NCBI GenBank assembly: GCA_963784065.1
Contig: CAWAQA010000004.1
Coordinates: 1 to 64,000, forward strand
Direction of reading: 5' to 3'
From: CAWAQA01 sp963784065
GTDB lineage: Bacteria; Acidobacteriota; Vicinamibacteria; Vicinamibacterales; UBA2999
DNA length: 64,000 nt
The translations under genes were made by a program, and so were the position numbers. The notes beneath the pieces are model-generated. The model did no database searches. It was given only the letters and a program-made list of their open reading frames with translations, and was not told the origin of the DNA. Shown one piece after another: positions 8,692 through 19,791 of the stretch (position 1 is its first letter; each line of letters starts with the position of its first letter).

Positions 8692-10083
8692 ATGCGCGTT
8701 CATCCCGTTATCCGAGTACTGGCGGCGGCCGGCCTGCTGGTGGTCTTCGCCGTGGGCGCCGCAGCTCAATCGGTTTCGTCGCCTGCGTGGCTCGCGCCCT
8801 ATCGCGACAATGCCGCACGCCTCATCAAGGCGGCGACGGCCGACGACTTCGCATGGCAGCGTCTCGCCGAACTGACCGACACGTTCGGGCCCCGTCTCAG
8901 CGGTTCGCAGAATCTGGCGCGTTCCCTTCGCTGGGCCGCCGAGGTGATGAAGCAGGACGGGCTGGAGAACGTCCGCGCCGATCGCGTGATGGTGCCCAAC
9001 TGGATCCGCGGCATCGAGAGCGCGGAGATTCTGCATCCCCCGCACGACTCCCTCGCGATCCTGGGGCTGGGCGGCACCATCGCCACGCCGCCCGGCGGCG
9101 TCGAAGGCGACGTGCTCGTGGTCAGCAGCTTCGACGAGCTGCGCAGCCGCGGCGGCGACGCGCGCGGGCGCATCGTCCTGTTCAACGCGCCGTTCACGTC
9201 GTACGGCGACACGGTGGCGTACCGCACCGGAGGCGCGCGCGCGGCGGCGCTGCAGGGCGCGGTGGCCGTGCTCGTGCGCGCCGTCGGGCCCATTGGCCTG
9301 CGGACACCGCACACCGGCGCGGTGCAATACGGGCAGGGCATGCCGCCGATTCCGGCGGCCGCGATTGCGGGCGAAGACGCGAATCGCGTCGTGCGGCTGG
9401 CGGCTCGCGGTCAGCGCGTGAGGGTGCGGTTGACGCTGAGCGGGCGGTTCGACGCCGACGCCGAATCGGCCAACGTCGTCGGCGAGATCCTGGGCCGGGA
9501 GAAGCCGGAGGAGATCGTGCTGCTCGGCGGCCACCTCGATTCGTGGGACGTCGGCACCGGGGCGTCCGATGACGGCGTGGGCTGCATCATCACGTGGGAG
9601 GCGGTCCGGTTGATGAAGAAGCTGGGGATTCAGCCGCGGCGGACCGTGCGGCTGGTGCTGTTCACCAACGAGGAGAACGGGCTGCGAGGTGCGGCGGCGT
9701 ACGCCGATCGCTACGGCGACCAGGCGCACAACCACGTGTTCGCGTTGGAATCGGATTCCGGGGTATTCGCGCCCGCCAGCCTCGGTTTCAGCGGCAGTCC
9801 CGCTGCACGCGCGCTGATCCGCGACATCGGCACGTTGCTCGCGCCCATCGGCCTGTCCGAGATTGGCGTCGGCGGGGGCGGCGCGGACGTCGGTCCGATC
9901 GCCCAGGCGGCCAACGCGCCCACCATGGCGTTTCTCGGCGAGCCGCAGCGGTACTTCCAAATCCATCACACGCCGGCCGACACCGTGGAACGGATCGCGC
10001 CCGATGAGGTCTCGAAAGCCGCAGCCGCGATCGCGGTGATGATCTACATCGTCGCGGAGATGCCGGAGAGGCTGCCGAAGTAG
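8692..10083 (+). CDS. Secreted M28-family metallopeptidase with PA domain
   Basis: A 463-residue zinc aminopeptidase/carboxypeptidase-like enzyme of family M28. The signal peptide covers about residues 1-23 (LVVFAVGAAAQ). A protease-associated insert occupies roughly residues 130-250. Zinc and catalytic residues are all visible: GGHLDSWDVGTGASDDG (about 279, His and bridging Asp), NEENGL (about 325, catalytic Glu pair), ESDSG (about 353) and HHTPADT (about 425). The ATG at 8692 is preferred over an upstream in-frame ATG because it begins the signal peptide. Intact. It likely degrades peptides in the periplasm or outside. Confidence 0.92.
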   Translation: MRVHPVIRVLAAAGLLVVFAVGAAAQSVSSPAWLAPYRDNAARLIKAATADDFAWQRLAELTDTFGPRLSGSQNLARSLRWAAEVMKQDGLENVRADRVMVPNWIRGIESAEILHPPHDSLAILGLGGTIATPPGGVEGDVLVVSSFDELRSRGGDARGRIVLFNAPFTSYGDTVAYRTGGARAAALQGAVAVLVRAVGPIGLRTPHTGAVQYGQGMPPIPAAAIAGEDANRVVRLAARGQRVRVRLTLSGRFDADAESANVVGEILGREKPEEIVLLGGHLDSWDVGTGASDDGVGCIITWEAVRLMKKLGIQPRRTVRLVLFTNEENGLRGAAAYADRYGDQAHNHVFALESDSGVFAPASLGFSGSPAARALIRDIGTLLAPIGLSEIGVGGGGADVGPIAQAANAPTMAFLGEPQRYFQIHHTPADTVERIAPDEVSKAAAAIAVMIYIVAEMPERLPK

Positions 10084-10093
10084 AAGTCAGTCA

Positions 10094-10269
10094 GGCCGAC
10101 CTGAGGTCGGCTCTACGAATTGCTGACACGCGAAACGATTGCGACGGCGGAAGCCACAGGATTCAGCAACCGTGGCTTCCGGCTTCAGCCGGAAGATCAT
10201 CCTCCGCCTGAGGCGGAAGCCACGGCCGCGTGAATACCTACGTCGTAGGGCCGGCTTCAGCCGGCCCTA
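10094..10269. repeat. Cluster of four palindromic repeats between convergent genes
   Basis: Four imperfect palindromes in 176 bases: 10094-10116 (GCCGACCTGAGGTCGGC), 10172-10197 (TTCCGGCTTCAGCCGGAA), 10201-10223 (TCCGCCTGAGGCGGA) and 10244-10269 (GGGCCGGCTTCAGCCGGCCC). They separate the convergent M28 peptidase and YjbQ-like genes, so they may also end transcription in both directions. Same family as the copies at 4287, 23907 and 27998. Confidence 0.7.
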
Positions 10270-11325
10270 CCGCAGTTCTGTGAGGGTGACGTCGAGGATG
10301 CGCGTCTGCCGCGGCGCGCGCGCCCACTGCACGAGGATCGGACTCTGGTACGTGCCTTCGATGAGCCCGTGGGTACCGTCCTCGCGATTCGACACCAGCA
10401 GGCTGATCGAGCGCCGCATGCGGAAGAAGCGTGCGGCCGGCACCGCGAGCGTCCGGGCCAGCAGTTTCTCGACGACGGACCCGCGCAGGCCAAACGTGTC
10501 GAGACCCTGGTTGAGGACCCTGACGAAGTCGTACTTGGCGTAGCCAAGCGTCTTGGCCGGGACGGCGCGCGGGTTGGCGAGCACGTGGCGCCCCTTTTCG
10601 GCGACGAAGCGCAGCGGGTTGCGGAGCACTTCCGCCAGGTCGTGGTTCATCAGCAACGTTTCGTACTCGTTCACCGTCAGCGCCGAGTGCCGTTCGGCAG
10701 GATCGAGGACGATCCGGAGGCGTCCCTTCGCGATACCAGCGCGCGCCACGAAGTCCGCGAGCTGATCGCAGATGCCGAGGCGCGGATCCTTCAGGTTGAT
10801 CGAATCGATCGGATGCGCCGAGACGGGCACCAGGATGCGCGTCTTCTGGACGGGCTGCTCCTGGCGGAAACCGATGAGGCGCGTGAGGCGCCGTCGCGGG
10901 CGGCCGTCAACCATCCCGTCGAGATCCACGAAGCAGACCGCTTCACTTGGCCTGTTCGGGTGCGTCACGCACGGCCGCAGTCCGCTGGCGATGAAGGCGA
11001 GGTGAGAATCCGCGTTCCGCGGCTCGACCGCGCGCTGGCTCGCGTCGAGATCCTCCCGGCGCTCCAGCTGGTCGTGCTCGTAGCCCGCGCCCTCCGGAAA
11101 CAACGTCCGGAACGCCTCGACATAGCTCGGGACGTGCTGGGCGCTCAGCCGGGCGGAGAGGCTCCGCTCCAGAAAGCCGGCAGTGGTATGGGACGACCAG
11201 TAGAGACAGTGGGGAAATGCGGCAAGCGCCTCGTGTTCGGCCGCAAAATGGGTACGGAGCTCGACGACGTCGAACCGCGCCCTGGGTGCGAGCTCGAGCG
11301 TTAGGTCGAGCGGTTTTACGGCCAT
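10267..11325 (-). CDS. YjbQ-like (UPF0047-related) protein, long variant
   Basis: A 352-residue protein. The first half contains two blocks typical of the YjbQ/UPF0047 fold: CLYWSSHTTAGFLERSL (compare the HTTAA block) and, about 75 residues later, RNADSHLAFIASGL followed by VCFVDLDGMVDGRPRRRLTR (compare the NADAHL and FVELDGPRRR blocks). YjbQ proteins are usually about 135 residues, so this one is more than twice as long; the C-terminal half (from about 190) is unassigned and rich in Arg and Leu. YjbQ has reported thiamine-phosphate synthase activity, but I would not assign that here. The ATG at 11325 is favoured. Intact. Confidence 0.6.
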   Translation of the reverse strand: MAVKPLDLTLELAPRARFDVVELRTHFAAEHEALAAFPHCLYWSSHTTAGFLERSLSARLSAQHVPSYVEAFRTLFPEGAGYEHDQLERREDLDASQRAVEPRNADSHLAFIASGLRPCVTHPNRPSEAVCFVDLDGMVDGRPRRRLTRLIGFRQEQPVQKTRILVPVSAHPIDSINLKDPRLGICDQLADFVARAGIAKGRLRIVLDPAERHSALTVNEYETLLMNHDLAEVLRNPLRFVAEKGRHVLANPRAVPAKTLGYAKYDFVRVLNQGLDTFGLRGSVVEKLLARTLAVPAARFFRMRRSISLLVSNREDGTHGLIEGTYQSPILVQWARAPRQTRILDVTLTELR

Positions 11326-11393
11326 CTGCGTCTGCAAGCGGCGATGACATTAAAGGTAACACGTTGGTGCCGTTCTTTGCATCAGCGCTGGCG

Positions 11394-12510
11394 ATGACCT
11401 GGTCGGGCGCCGCCTGGTGGATCGCCATCGCAATCGCGGGGACCGCGACGGCGTCGATGCTGCTGCACTTCGTGTGGCGCGTCCATGGCCAATGGCGAAT
11501 CCGGCGCGCCGGGCCGCGCCGCCTGGTGGCAACGCGCCATCGAATCTGGCGGCACCCGTCCGACAGCGACCTGGCCGACCTGCGGTTCGGGCCAGGCGGA
11601 GCCGAAGGCGTGCCGGAGCCGCCGTTCGCGTTCGTCGAGGAGCACCTGGTCGGCTCGCAGCCCTGTGTCGCGGTGCGGGACGCGCGCCAGCGCCTCTGGC
11701 GGGTGAAGTGGGGTTATGAGGCGAAGCCGGAATCGTTTGCCGTGAGGTTCGCGTGGGCGTTGGGTTACTTCGCCGAGGTCACGCACTATGTCGCCCAGGG
11801 ACGAATCGAAGGCGCATCCGGACTCTCGAGGGCGCGCAACTCCGTCGCCGAGGACGGCACTTTCACCGAGGCGCGCTTCGAGCTCGAGGATCGCAGCGTC
11901 CGCATGCTCTTCGACGAGCACAGCTGGTCGTGGGACGACAACCCGTTTGTCGGCACAAAGCAGCTCAACGGTCTGAAAATCGTCAACATCCTGCTCTCCA
12001 ACTGGGATACCAAGGACCGCCGCGACGTCTCGCGCGGCTCCAATACGGCGATCTTCGAGCATCGCATTGCGCCGTGGGGACGCGAGGCGCGCTACCTGAT
12101 CACCGATTGGGGGGGCGCGATGGGCCGGTGGGGCTCCAATGTCGTCTCGCGCGGACGATGGGACGTGAGCGGCTTCGAGGCGCAGACCGCGAAGTTCGTG
12201 AGCCAGGTGCGTGACGGGTTCGTGTGTTTCACGTATCAGGGCCAGCGTCACGGCCGAGATCGCACGCGGCGTCACCGTTGAGCACGCCGCCTGGTTCTAC
12301 GAGTACGCGCGCCACCTGTCGGAGCCCGCTCTTCGAGATGGGCTGCTATCGTGCGGGGCTACGGATGAGGAGGCCATCCGCTTCGCGCGCGCCCTGCGCG
12401 AACGAATCCGACAGCTTGGTGAGGCCTGCGGTGCCATTGGGGTCAGACCCCGGTCCGACTCGGCTCAACCTCTGGAGTCGAGTCGAACAGGCGTCGGAAC
12501 CCAGACGTGA
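11394..12510 (+). CDS. Conserved membrane-anchored protein with a kinase-like motif (one frameshift)
   Basis: About 371 residues when joined. The ATG at 11394 begins a membrane helix (AAWWIAIAIAGTATASMLLHF). The body carries RLWRVKWGYEAKPESFAVRF, then DDNPFVGTKQLNGLKIVNIL and LLSNWDTKDRRDVSRGSNTA. A catalytic-loop-like NWDxKDxRD with a later ITDWGGAMG recalls lipid/protein-kinase-like folds (HipA, FAM20, PI3/4-kinase), in which an Asn-Asp pair and a DxG bind metal. That resemblance is inference from motifs. The frame changes near 12240; the second frame continues RASVTAEIARGVTVEHAAWF to a stop at 12510. Biological role unknown. Confidence 0.55.
12439..12451. repeat. Short perfect palindrome GGGGTC-A-GACCCC
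   Basis: A 13-base perfect palindrome inside the extreme 3' end of the preceding gene. Motifs of this kind are dispersed in many genomes as REP-like elements. Only one clear copy is seen in this window, so significance is low. Confidence 0.35.
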
Positions 12511-12546
12511 GCCGGAAGGCAGAGACCAGCGTACGATAGGGGCCGG

Positions 12547-15500
12547 ATGAGGCGCCGGCTGGGACTGTTCGTCGCGGCCACGGTCCTGCTGATCGGGGCG
12601 GCCGTGCTCTTCGTTCACGCGCCGTTCGTTCGCGCGCGCGTCCTGCAGTATGCGCTGACGACCCTCGAGAAACAGTACGGGCTGCGCGTCGAGGCCTCGC
12701 GGCTCGACTACAACCTCGCCTCGCTGCGTGTCGGGCTCGCCGACGTCCGTGTCTCGGCGGTGGCCAAGCAGCCTCCGTTCTTCGAAGCGGCCTATGTCGC
12801 CGTGACCGTGCCGCGCCGAACGCTGCTCGGTGACGTGTCCTTTGACGAGGTGTCGGTCAGCAACGGGGTCGTGCGCATCGTCCGCACCGCGTCCGGAGCC
12901 TCGAACCTGCCTGAATCGACATCGCGCCGGCGGCCGGTGAGCCCGAGCCGCTTCGGATCGGCCGCCTTGCGCTGACGCCCCTGCGCGTCGATGTGCGGGA
13001 CGAGGAAAGCGGGTTCGCGCTCGACGTTCCCGCGGCGGTTGTGCAACTCTCCGCAGACGACGGTCGCATCGCGTTGTCGGAACCGGCCACCGTTCGCGTG
13101 GGCGATCGACACACCGCCATGACCACGCTCGCGGGCGGCGCGCGCTTTGACGGCCGGACGCTTCACCTTGCGGGAGTCGAGGTCGAGAGCGATGAAGGCC
13201 GTATCCGCCTCGAAGGCCATGTCACGGTCATCGCGAATGACCCGTCGCTCGATGTTCGACTGGAGGGTGCGGGCGACGTCGCGCGCCTTGCGCGGTGGGG
13301 CATGGCCGACTCCGATGCGCCGCGCGGCAGCGTCACGTTCGCGGGCCGCGTCGCCGGCCCCATGGCCGCACCGGCCGTTGATCTGGACATCGCGTCCCCG
13401 CGCATCACCTGGCAGCAGATCACCGTCTCGAACGTGGCGGCGAATGCCCGCGCGACATCCGAGGCGTTGACGGTCAACCGAGCCGCATTCGACATCGAAG
13501 GCGGGCATATCAGCGGATCGGTGATCCTGCCGTTGACGTCCGACGGTGTCGCGGGCGCCGGCCCTGGTGACGGGCCGCGCGCTCGCTTCCCCGGCTGGCG
13601 CGGCCAGGCCCGTTACCGACCGCGTCCGGGTAGACGCGTTGATCCAGCTTCAGAACAGACCAACCCCCTTTGTCCCGCTCGCCCTGCCCGGCGAATCGCG
13701 GCTCAGGGTTGCCGACGGGACCTGGCGCGTTGACGGCGAGCATCGCGTCGCCGGCGTTGCGCCGGCGACGCTGGCCCTGCGGGGCCGGCTCGCCGAAGAT
13801 CTGCCTCGCTCAACGGTCGCCGGCACCGTGCAAATCTCCGAGACCGACCTGCCCGCCCTGGTGGACGCACTGCGGCGCGGGGATCTGATCGATCTCCCGG
13901 CTGACGCCGTCCCTATGGGCCGGTTGCGAGCGGAAGCGCGAGTCGCAGGCACGTTCGGCCGGACGCGGGTGGACTTCACGGGCGCGAGCGACAGCCTTCG
14001 CCTGTCGAACCCGCCGGCGTCGGGTCCGATCGCGCTCACCGGGACATTCGACACCGGGACCGAGCGCTACACGTTCGATTCCACGCTGACCGACTGGCTT
14101 CTCGAGCCCACCACCGACCTGCCGCTGGCCGGCCGCGTCACTGCGGCGGTTCGCGGGTCCGGCCGCGGCGCGGCGGTCATGGCGGAAGGCGACGTGAGCG
14201 CCCGTGACCTCGCCTGGCAGGATGTGGCCATCGGCGACGTCGATGCGATGGTCATGCTCGATCCCCAGCTCGCGCACATCGTGGCGAGGGCACCGCAGTT
14301 CAACGCGACGGCCGATGCTCGTGTGGCGACGTCGGCGCCGTACATGACTTCGCTGACGGCGCGGGTCGATCGGCTCGACCTCGAGCGCGTGCTCGGCACG
14401 TTCGAGTCGCCAGTGGCCATCCGCGGAAGCACGAGCGTGACGCTCGAGGCCGAAGGCGCCCTCGAGCAGTGGAGAGCCGGGGCCGCCACCCTCCAGGTCA
14501 CCGAGTTCGAAGGGATGGCCGGGGATCTCCCCGTGCGGCTGCTGGAGCCTGCGTCGATCCGGTACCGCGGAGAGCGGGTTGCGATCGAACGGCTCGAGGC
14601 GGCAGCAGGGGAGACGCGTGTGTCGGCGTCGGGAGAGATTGCCGTCTCCGCCGCGACGAACCAGCAGCGAGGAGTCACCGTCGCGGACGGCGTCATCGCC
14701 ACTATCACCGGCGACATCGGAGAAGTCGCTCGCGCAGTGGCCGCGACGGGAATCGCGGATGTTCCAGTGATGGGCGGCAGCGGGCCGGTCGCGCTGCTCG
14801 CGCGTATCGGCGGCTCGCTCGATGAGCCGCTGGTGTCGGCCGACGCGGAGGTCGGACCCGGCGCGATTACGCTGACCGACCTGCCGACGATTTCCGACCT
14901 CAGGGTGCGAACGCACGTCGAGCACGGCTGGATCGATCTGCGCGAGGCGCATGGCGTCTACCAGGGCGCAACGGTAAACGGCACGGGCCGAGTGCCGCTC
15001 TCGTTCGTCGGCGTACCTGTGCCGGGCGCGGAGCCCGGGGAGGCCTCGCTGCGCGCCACCATAACCGGCGTGACCGCCGCGGTGCTCGAGCCGTTCCTCG
15101 ACTCGAGTGCTGCGGGCGAGTTGTCGGGCTCGGTTGACGCCAGCCTGTCGCTCGACGCGCCATCACTCGATCTCGCCGCGGTCCGCGGTGAGGTTCAGCT
15201 CGACCGCCTCGACCTCCGCGTCGCGGATCTTCCCGTCACGCAGCGCGTGCCCACGCGCATCATCGCGCGCGACGGTTTGGCGCGGGTGGACGCCTGGGAC
15301 TGGACCGGCGAGGGAGCCAGTCTCAGTGTGCGCGGGCAGGTGCGGCTCAGCGACCTCGAGGCCGGCATCCTGGCCAACGGCGACATCGACCTGCGCATGG
15401 CGACACCGTTCGTACGCGCTGCGGGGCTCAGCACGGCCGGCTCGCTCCAGCCGCGCCTGTCCATCACCGGGCCTCTTACCGACCCGCGCATCGACGGCGA

Positions 15501-18500
15501 CCTGCTCGTGGCTGACGCGGAGATGCGTTTGATCGATCCGCGCATCATCATCTCCGGCCTGAACGGACGGGCCGTGCTCACACGTTCGACCGCCACGCTG
15601 TCGTCCCTGGCCGGTTCCATCAATGGAGGCACCCTCACCGGGGAGGGCACAGTCGAATTTGGAACGGACGGGCAGCTCAGTGCGCGCCTTGCCACCGGCA
15701 TCCGGGCAATGCCGCTCGAGTTTCCCGCCGGCCTGCGTACCGAAATGGACGCCGATCTGCAACTGACCGCGACGTCGGTCCCGGGTCAGGACTATCCGGA
15801 CAGCCGCATCGAGGGCACGGTGACGGTGCTCCGCGGGTCCTATCGCGAGCCGCTCGCCGTGGTGACCGGTCTGCTCGCGAACGTCAGGGCGGCCGGCGTG
15901 GCGGCGGCGGTCGAGAGCCCCGGCGCGCTCAATCGTCTCGCGCTCGACTTCCGCCTCGTCACCGACGAAGACATCGTCGTCGACAACAACGTCGGACGGT
16001 TCGAGCTCGGCGCCGATCTCCGCGCCATCGGCACGGCCGCGCTCCCGGCTCTGTCGGGCCGCGCCGAGCTGCGCGAAGGCGGACAGCTGTTCGTCGGCCG
16101 GAACGTCTACACCATCACATCCGGCACCATCGACTTCGCCAATCCCGTCGTCATCGAGCCGAACCTCAATCTCGAGCTCTCGACGCGCGCGGGGGGCGTG
16201 GACATCGAGGTGACGATCGCGGGAACGCCCGAAACCCTCGGCGTGGATCTGCAGGCGCCCTCCGCACCCGATCCCCTTGGCCAGGCCGATCTGACGGCGC
16301 TGCTCGTGACCGGCCGCACTCTCGACCAGCTGAGCACCGACGACGCCGCGGCGATCGGCGCGCAGGTGCTCGGCAACTTCTCGGCCGATCTGCTTGGCTT
16401 TGCCGGACGGGCGATCGGCCTCGATACGCTGCGCATCGGCGGTGTCCAGACGTCGGGCACGCTGGCCAGTTCCGAAGTGCTGACGACCGAGCTCGACCCG
16501 ACTTCGCGCCTGACATTCGGCAAGAGCATCGGGGACCTGAATGTGACGCTCTCGCAGAGCCTCCGCGACGGCGACGCGCAGACCTGGATTGTCGACTATC
16601 TGCCGTCGCGGCAGATTGAGTTGCGCCTCGTCTCGAACGACGATGACCTCATGTCGTACGGGTTCCGGCACGACCTCAGCTTCGGCGGTACGCGGCGGGT
16701 GGCGACTGCGCCCGCCGCGCCGCGGCGCGTCGATCCGCGGGTCGCGTCCGTGATGCTCGCCGGCGATCTGATCGTTCCTGAGGCACGCGTCCGCGACGAG
16801 TTGTCGCTGACCGACGGTGACCGTTTCGATTTCGCCGAGTGGCAGGACGATCGCGATCGCCTCCTGGCGTTGTATCAGGCGCAGGGTCATCTCACGGCAC
16901 GGGTGACCGCGAACCGGAGGGACACCGGCGACGGCGTCGCGCTCACCTACACGATTGTGCCTGGTCCGCGGACGGACATCGTTGTGGAGGGGGCCGAGCT
17001 GCTGGCCGCGGTCATGTCCGAGCTGCGGGCCGCGTGGGCGGATACAGTCTTCGAGACCTTTCTCGTCGAAGAGGCGACTGGGATCGTCAGCCGGGCGCTG
17101 GCGCAGGAACGCTATCTCCAGGCGAAAGTGTCGGCGCGCCTTGTCCGCGCGTCCCCGGACACGCTGACACTCGCCATCGACGTCATGCGTGGGCCGCGGA
17201 CGGGCGCCGTCCGCGTTCGGATAGACGGCGCAGACGATGCCTTGAACGAACGGCTGTCCGTCGAGGTGGCGGCACGAGGCCTTGCAGAGAGGGCAGCGAC
17301 CGATCCCGGAGGCGTCGAACGGGAGCTGGCCGACGTCCTGCGCAGGGATGGTTATCTGCGGGCGCGGGTGGCTGCAGGGGCGCCGCTCTTCGAAGGTGAA
17401 GACGCGATCCTTCCGTTCGCTGTCACGGCGGGAGAAATGATTGTCATCGGCACGGTCGGTTTCGAAGGCGTCGCGCGCCTGCCGATCGAGCAACTGCGCG
17501 AGGCGGCGAATCTCCCCGAGGGCATCGCCGCCGATCCCGGTGCCATCGAGCTGGCGCGAGAACGCGTCGTCGCCCTGTATCGCCGCGAGGGCTTCGCGTC
17601 AGCCACCGCGACGACGCGGCAGACCGCGCGCGGCGGCGAGCCGCTCCTCGACGTGACGTTCGTAGTGGTCGAAGGCCCGCGGCAGATCCTCGAAGCGATC
17701 GCCGTCACCGGCAACCGCTCCATCGACACCGACGTGATCGAACGCGCCCTCGATCTGATGCCGAACGAGCCGCTGCGGCCGCAGGCATGGCTGCAGGCCC
17801 GCTCACGCGTGTTCGACACCGGCCTGTTCCGCCGCGTTGACGTGTCGTCCGAGCCCGTGGCGGAGGGGAACGCCGCCGATGGCACCCGGCCGATGCGGAT
17901 GCGCGTGGCCGTCGACGAATGGCCGGCGTTTCGCTTGCGCTACGGCGTGCAGGTCGCGGAAGAGCGGCCGGAAGACAACGTCGAGGGGCGCGATCTCGTG
18001 CCCGGCCTGTCGGCCGACATCACGCGGCGGACGTTGTTCGGCCGCGCGGTGACCGTTGGCGGTGCGACCCAGCTGGAGCGGAGAGAGCGATCGGGCCGCG
18101 TGTTCGTCAACGCGCCGACGATGATCGGGTTGCCTGTTCAGTCCTCGCTCATCCTCGAGCGGGCACGCCGCGACTTCGTGTCGGACACGCTGGTCACCGA
18201 TATCAGCCGCATCGCGTGGGAGCAACGCGCACGCGTCACTCCGGCCATCACCGTGTCATATACCTACCGGTTCGAGGAGAACCACACGTTCGACACACAG
18301 CCGAACGACGCGACGATTCCGTTCGACATCCTGGTGCACATCGGCCGGCTCACGGCGAGCGCGGCGTGGGACACGCGCGACAATCCGGGCGACACCGTGC
18401 GCGGCTCGCTCGTGTCCACGAGCGTCGAGCTCGCCGCGGATCGGCTTGCATCGGAGATCTCGTACCTGCGGTGGCTGTCCCAGGCGTATTACTTCAAGCC

Positions 18501-18930
18501 GTGGCGGGGAGTGGTGTTTGCCTCCGCGGCGCGCGCCGGCCTCGTCGGGCCGCTTGGCGATCAGGATCTCCTGTCGTCGTTCGAGTTCTTTCTCGGCGGT
18601 GCGCGCACGATCCGCGGCGTCGAGGAAGACGCCGTCGCGGGACGCGATGTGTTCGGGTTCCCGATCAGCGGTCGCGGCCTGCTGGTGTTCAACCAGGAGG
18701 TGCGGTTCCCGATCTACGGCTGGCTGCGGGGAGTGGGATTCATCGACAGCGGGACGCTCTCGCCGGAGACGAAGCTCGCCTTCCGCGACATGACGATTTC
18801 CTCGGGATTCGGATTGCGCCTGACGACGCCGTTCGGCGTGGTGCGTGGTGATTACGGCCGGGTGCTTTCGTCCGGAGTCGGGCCTTCACCCTCGGGGCGG
18901 TGGACGTTCGGGATCGGGCAGACGTTCTGA
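12547..18930 (+). CDS. TamB-POTRA-Omp85 fusion protein (outer-membrane assembly/translocation), two frameshifts
   Basis: A single coding track of about 2,127 codons. An N-terminal membrane anchor (LGLFVAATVLLIGAAVLFVH) leads into more than 1,000 residues of AsmA/TamB-type beta-rich repeats. The TamB C-terminal (DUF490) block lies at about residues 1,030-1,385 (ELREGGQLFVGRNVYTITSG, LVTGRTLDQLSTDDAA, VTLSQSLRDGDAQTWIVDYL). About five POTRA-like repeats follow (residues ~1,395-1,800; each ends like RREGFASATATT or QAQGHLTARVTA). Then comes an Omp85/D15 barrel (SAAWDTRDNPGDTVRGS, FFLGGARTIRGVEEDAVAGR, RGDYGRVL) ending in Phe. TamB and TamA are normally separate partners, so here both sit in one chain. 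Frames change near 12914 and between about 13540 and 13640. The last 1,794 codons (13546-18930), covering the TamB block, POTRA region and barrel, are one uninterrupted frame. Confidence 0.85.
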
Positions 18931-18970
18931 AGATACGGTCAACTCGCAACTCCCAATCTGCTGCCGGCGC

Positions 18971-18993
18971 CAACTCCCACGGGTTGGGAGTTG
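18971..18993. terminator. Hairpin between convergent genes
   Basis: Perfect 9-bp stem (CAACTCCCA/TGGGAGTTG) with a 5-base loop, between the stop codons of the fusion gene and the convergent TPR gene. No clear T run on either side. It probably acts as a bidirectional terminator. Confidence 0.6.
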
Positions 18994-19031
18994 GACACCG
19001 GGCAGGTTGGGAGTCGGGACCCGAGTCGTGT

Positions 19032-19628
19032 TTACCGGCCGCGGATCGTCTTCATGATCGACAGCACTTCGGGCCGCTCCGGCGCCTCGGGCGCGAGCTT
19101 CAGGAACTGCTCGAAGCGGGTCGCCATGCGGTCGGGACGATTCGCGCGGTAGTGCATCAGGCCGCCGTAGTAACGCGCGTAAGCGTTGGACGGATCGATA
19201 TCGCCGGCGCGATCGAACGCGGTAGCCGCCTCGCCCCACTCTTCCCGCCTCGCGAGCACCAGACCGAGCTGGTAGTGCGCTTCCGGAGAGTCGCCGGCCA
19301 ATTCGACGGCGCGCCGCGCCGATTCGACGGCCGGGTCGTTCTGGCCCTCGAGCAGCTGCTGGGCGGACAACCCGATGAAGTGCCACGGGTCGTTGTCGGG
19401 CAACTCCGCCAGCCGGCGGTAATTCTGGAGCGCCTGGTCGGTGGCGCCGAGCTTCTGGTGGCTCTGCGCAGCCGTGTAGAGGACGGCTGGCTGGGCATCA
19501 TTGGATGCCGTCTCGACGACCTGCTGGTACTTGCCAGCCTCGAACATCCGCTGGAGCTCGTTGGCGTTCTGGGCCAGCGCGGCCATGGGAACCATCGCGA
19601 GCACAACCGTAAGCAGCATCTTCTTCAT
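19032..19628 (-). CDS. Periplasmic tetratricopeptide-repeat protein
   Basis: A 198-residue protein starting at the ATG at 19628, which opens a standard signal peptide (MKKMLLTVVLAMVPMAALAQ). About four TPR units are visible, for example YTAAQSHQKLGATDQALQNY and AHYQLGLVLARREEWGEAAT followed by FDRAGDIDPSNAYARYYGGL. TPR proteins act as scaffolds; the partner is unknown. Its end faces the end of the TamB-Omp85 fusion gene, so a shared envelope role is possible but not shown. Intact; the ribosome-binding site is weak. Confidence 0.8.
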   Translation of the reverse strand: MKKMLLTVVLAMVPMAALAQNANELQRMFEAGKYQQVVETASNDAQPAVLYTAAQSHQKLGATDQALQNYRRLAELPDNDPWHFIGLSAQQLLEGQNDPAVESARRAVELAGDSPEAHYQLGLVLARREEWGEAATAFDRAGDIDPSNAYARYYGGLMHYRANRPDRMATRFEQFLKLAPEAPERPEVLSIMKTIRGR

Positions 19629-19791
19629 AAGTATTGAACTCATTTGTAGGACCAAGCTACCCACCTTTCCGCAAAAGCCGGGCCGTCAGGAGAGCGGCTG
19701 AAACCTGCGCTTTCCCGGCCACCGTCCTGCCCAGAGGTCGCACCTTCTTGCACATGTGTCCTCAGCGGTTTCAGAGGTGGCCCGCCGGCGA

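Noticed and set aside
8464..9969. A 501-codon minus-strand open frame across the M28 peptidase
   Set aside because: Shadow of the peptidase gene, which shows all M28 zinc and catalytic motifs on the plus strand.
15163..17493. A 776-codon open frame on the minus strand inside the TamB-Omp85 gene
   Set aside because: Antisense shadow of a long G+C-rich gene: His/Arg/Asp-rich, no domain pattern, no ribosome-binding site. The plus strand shows clear family motifs throughout.
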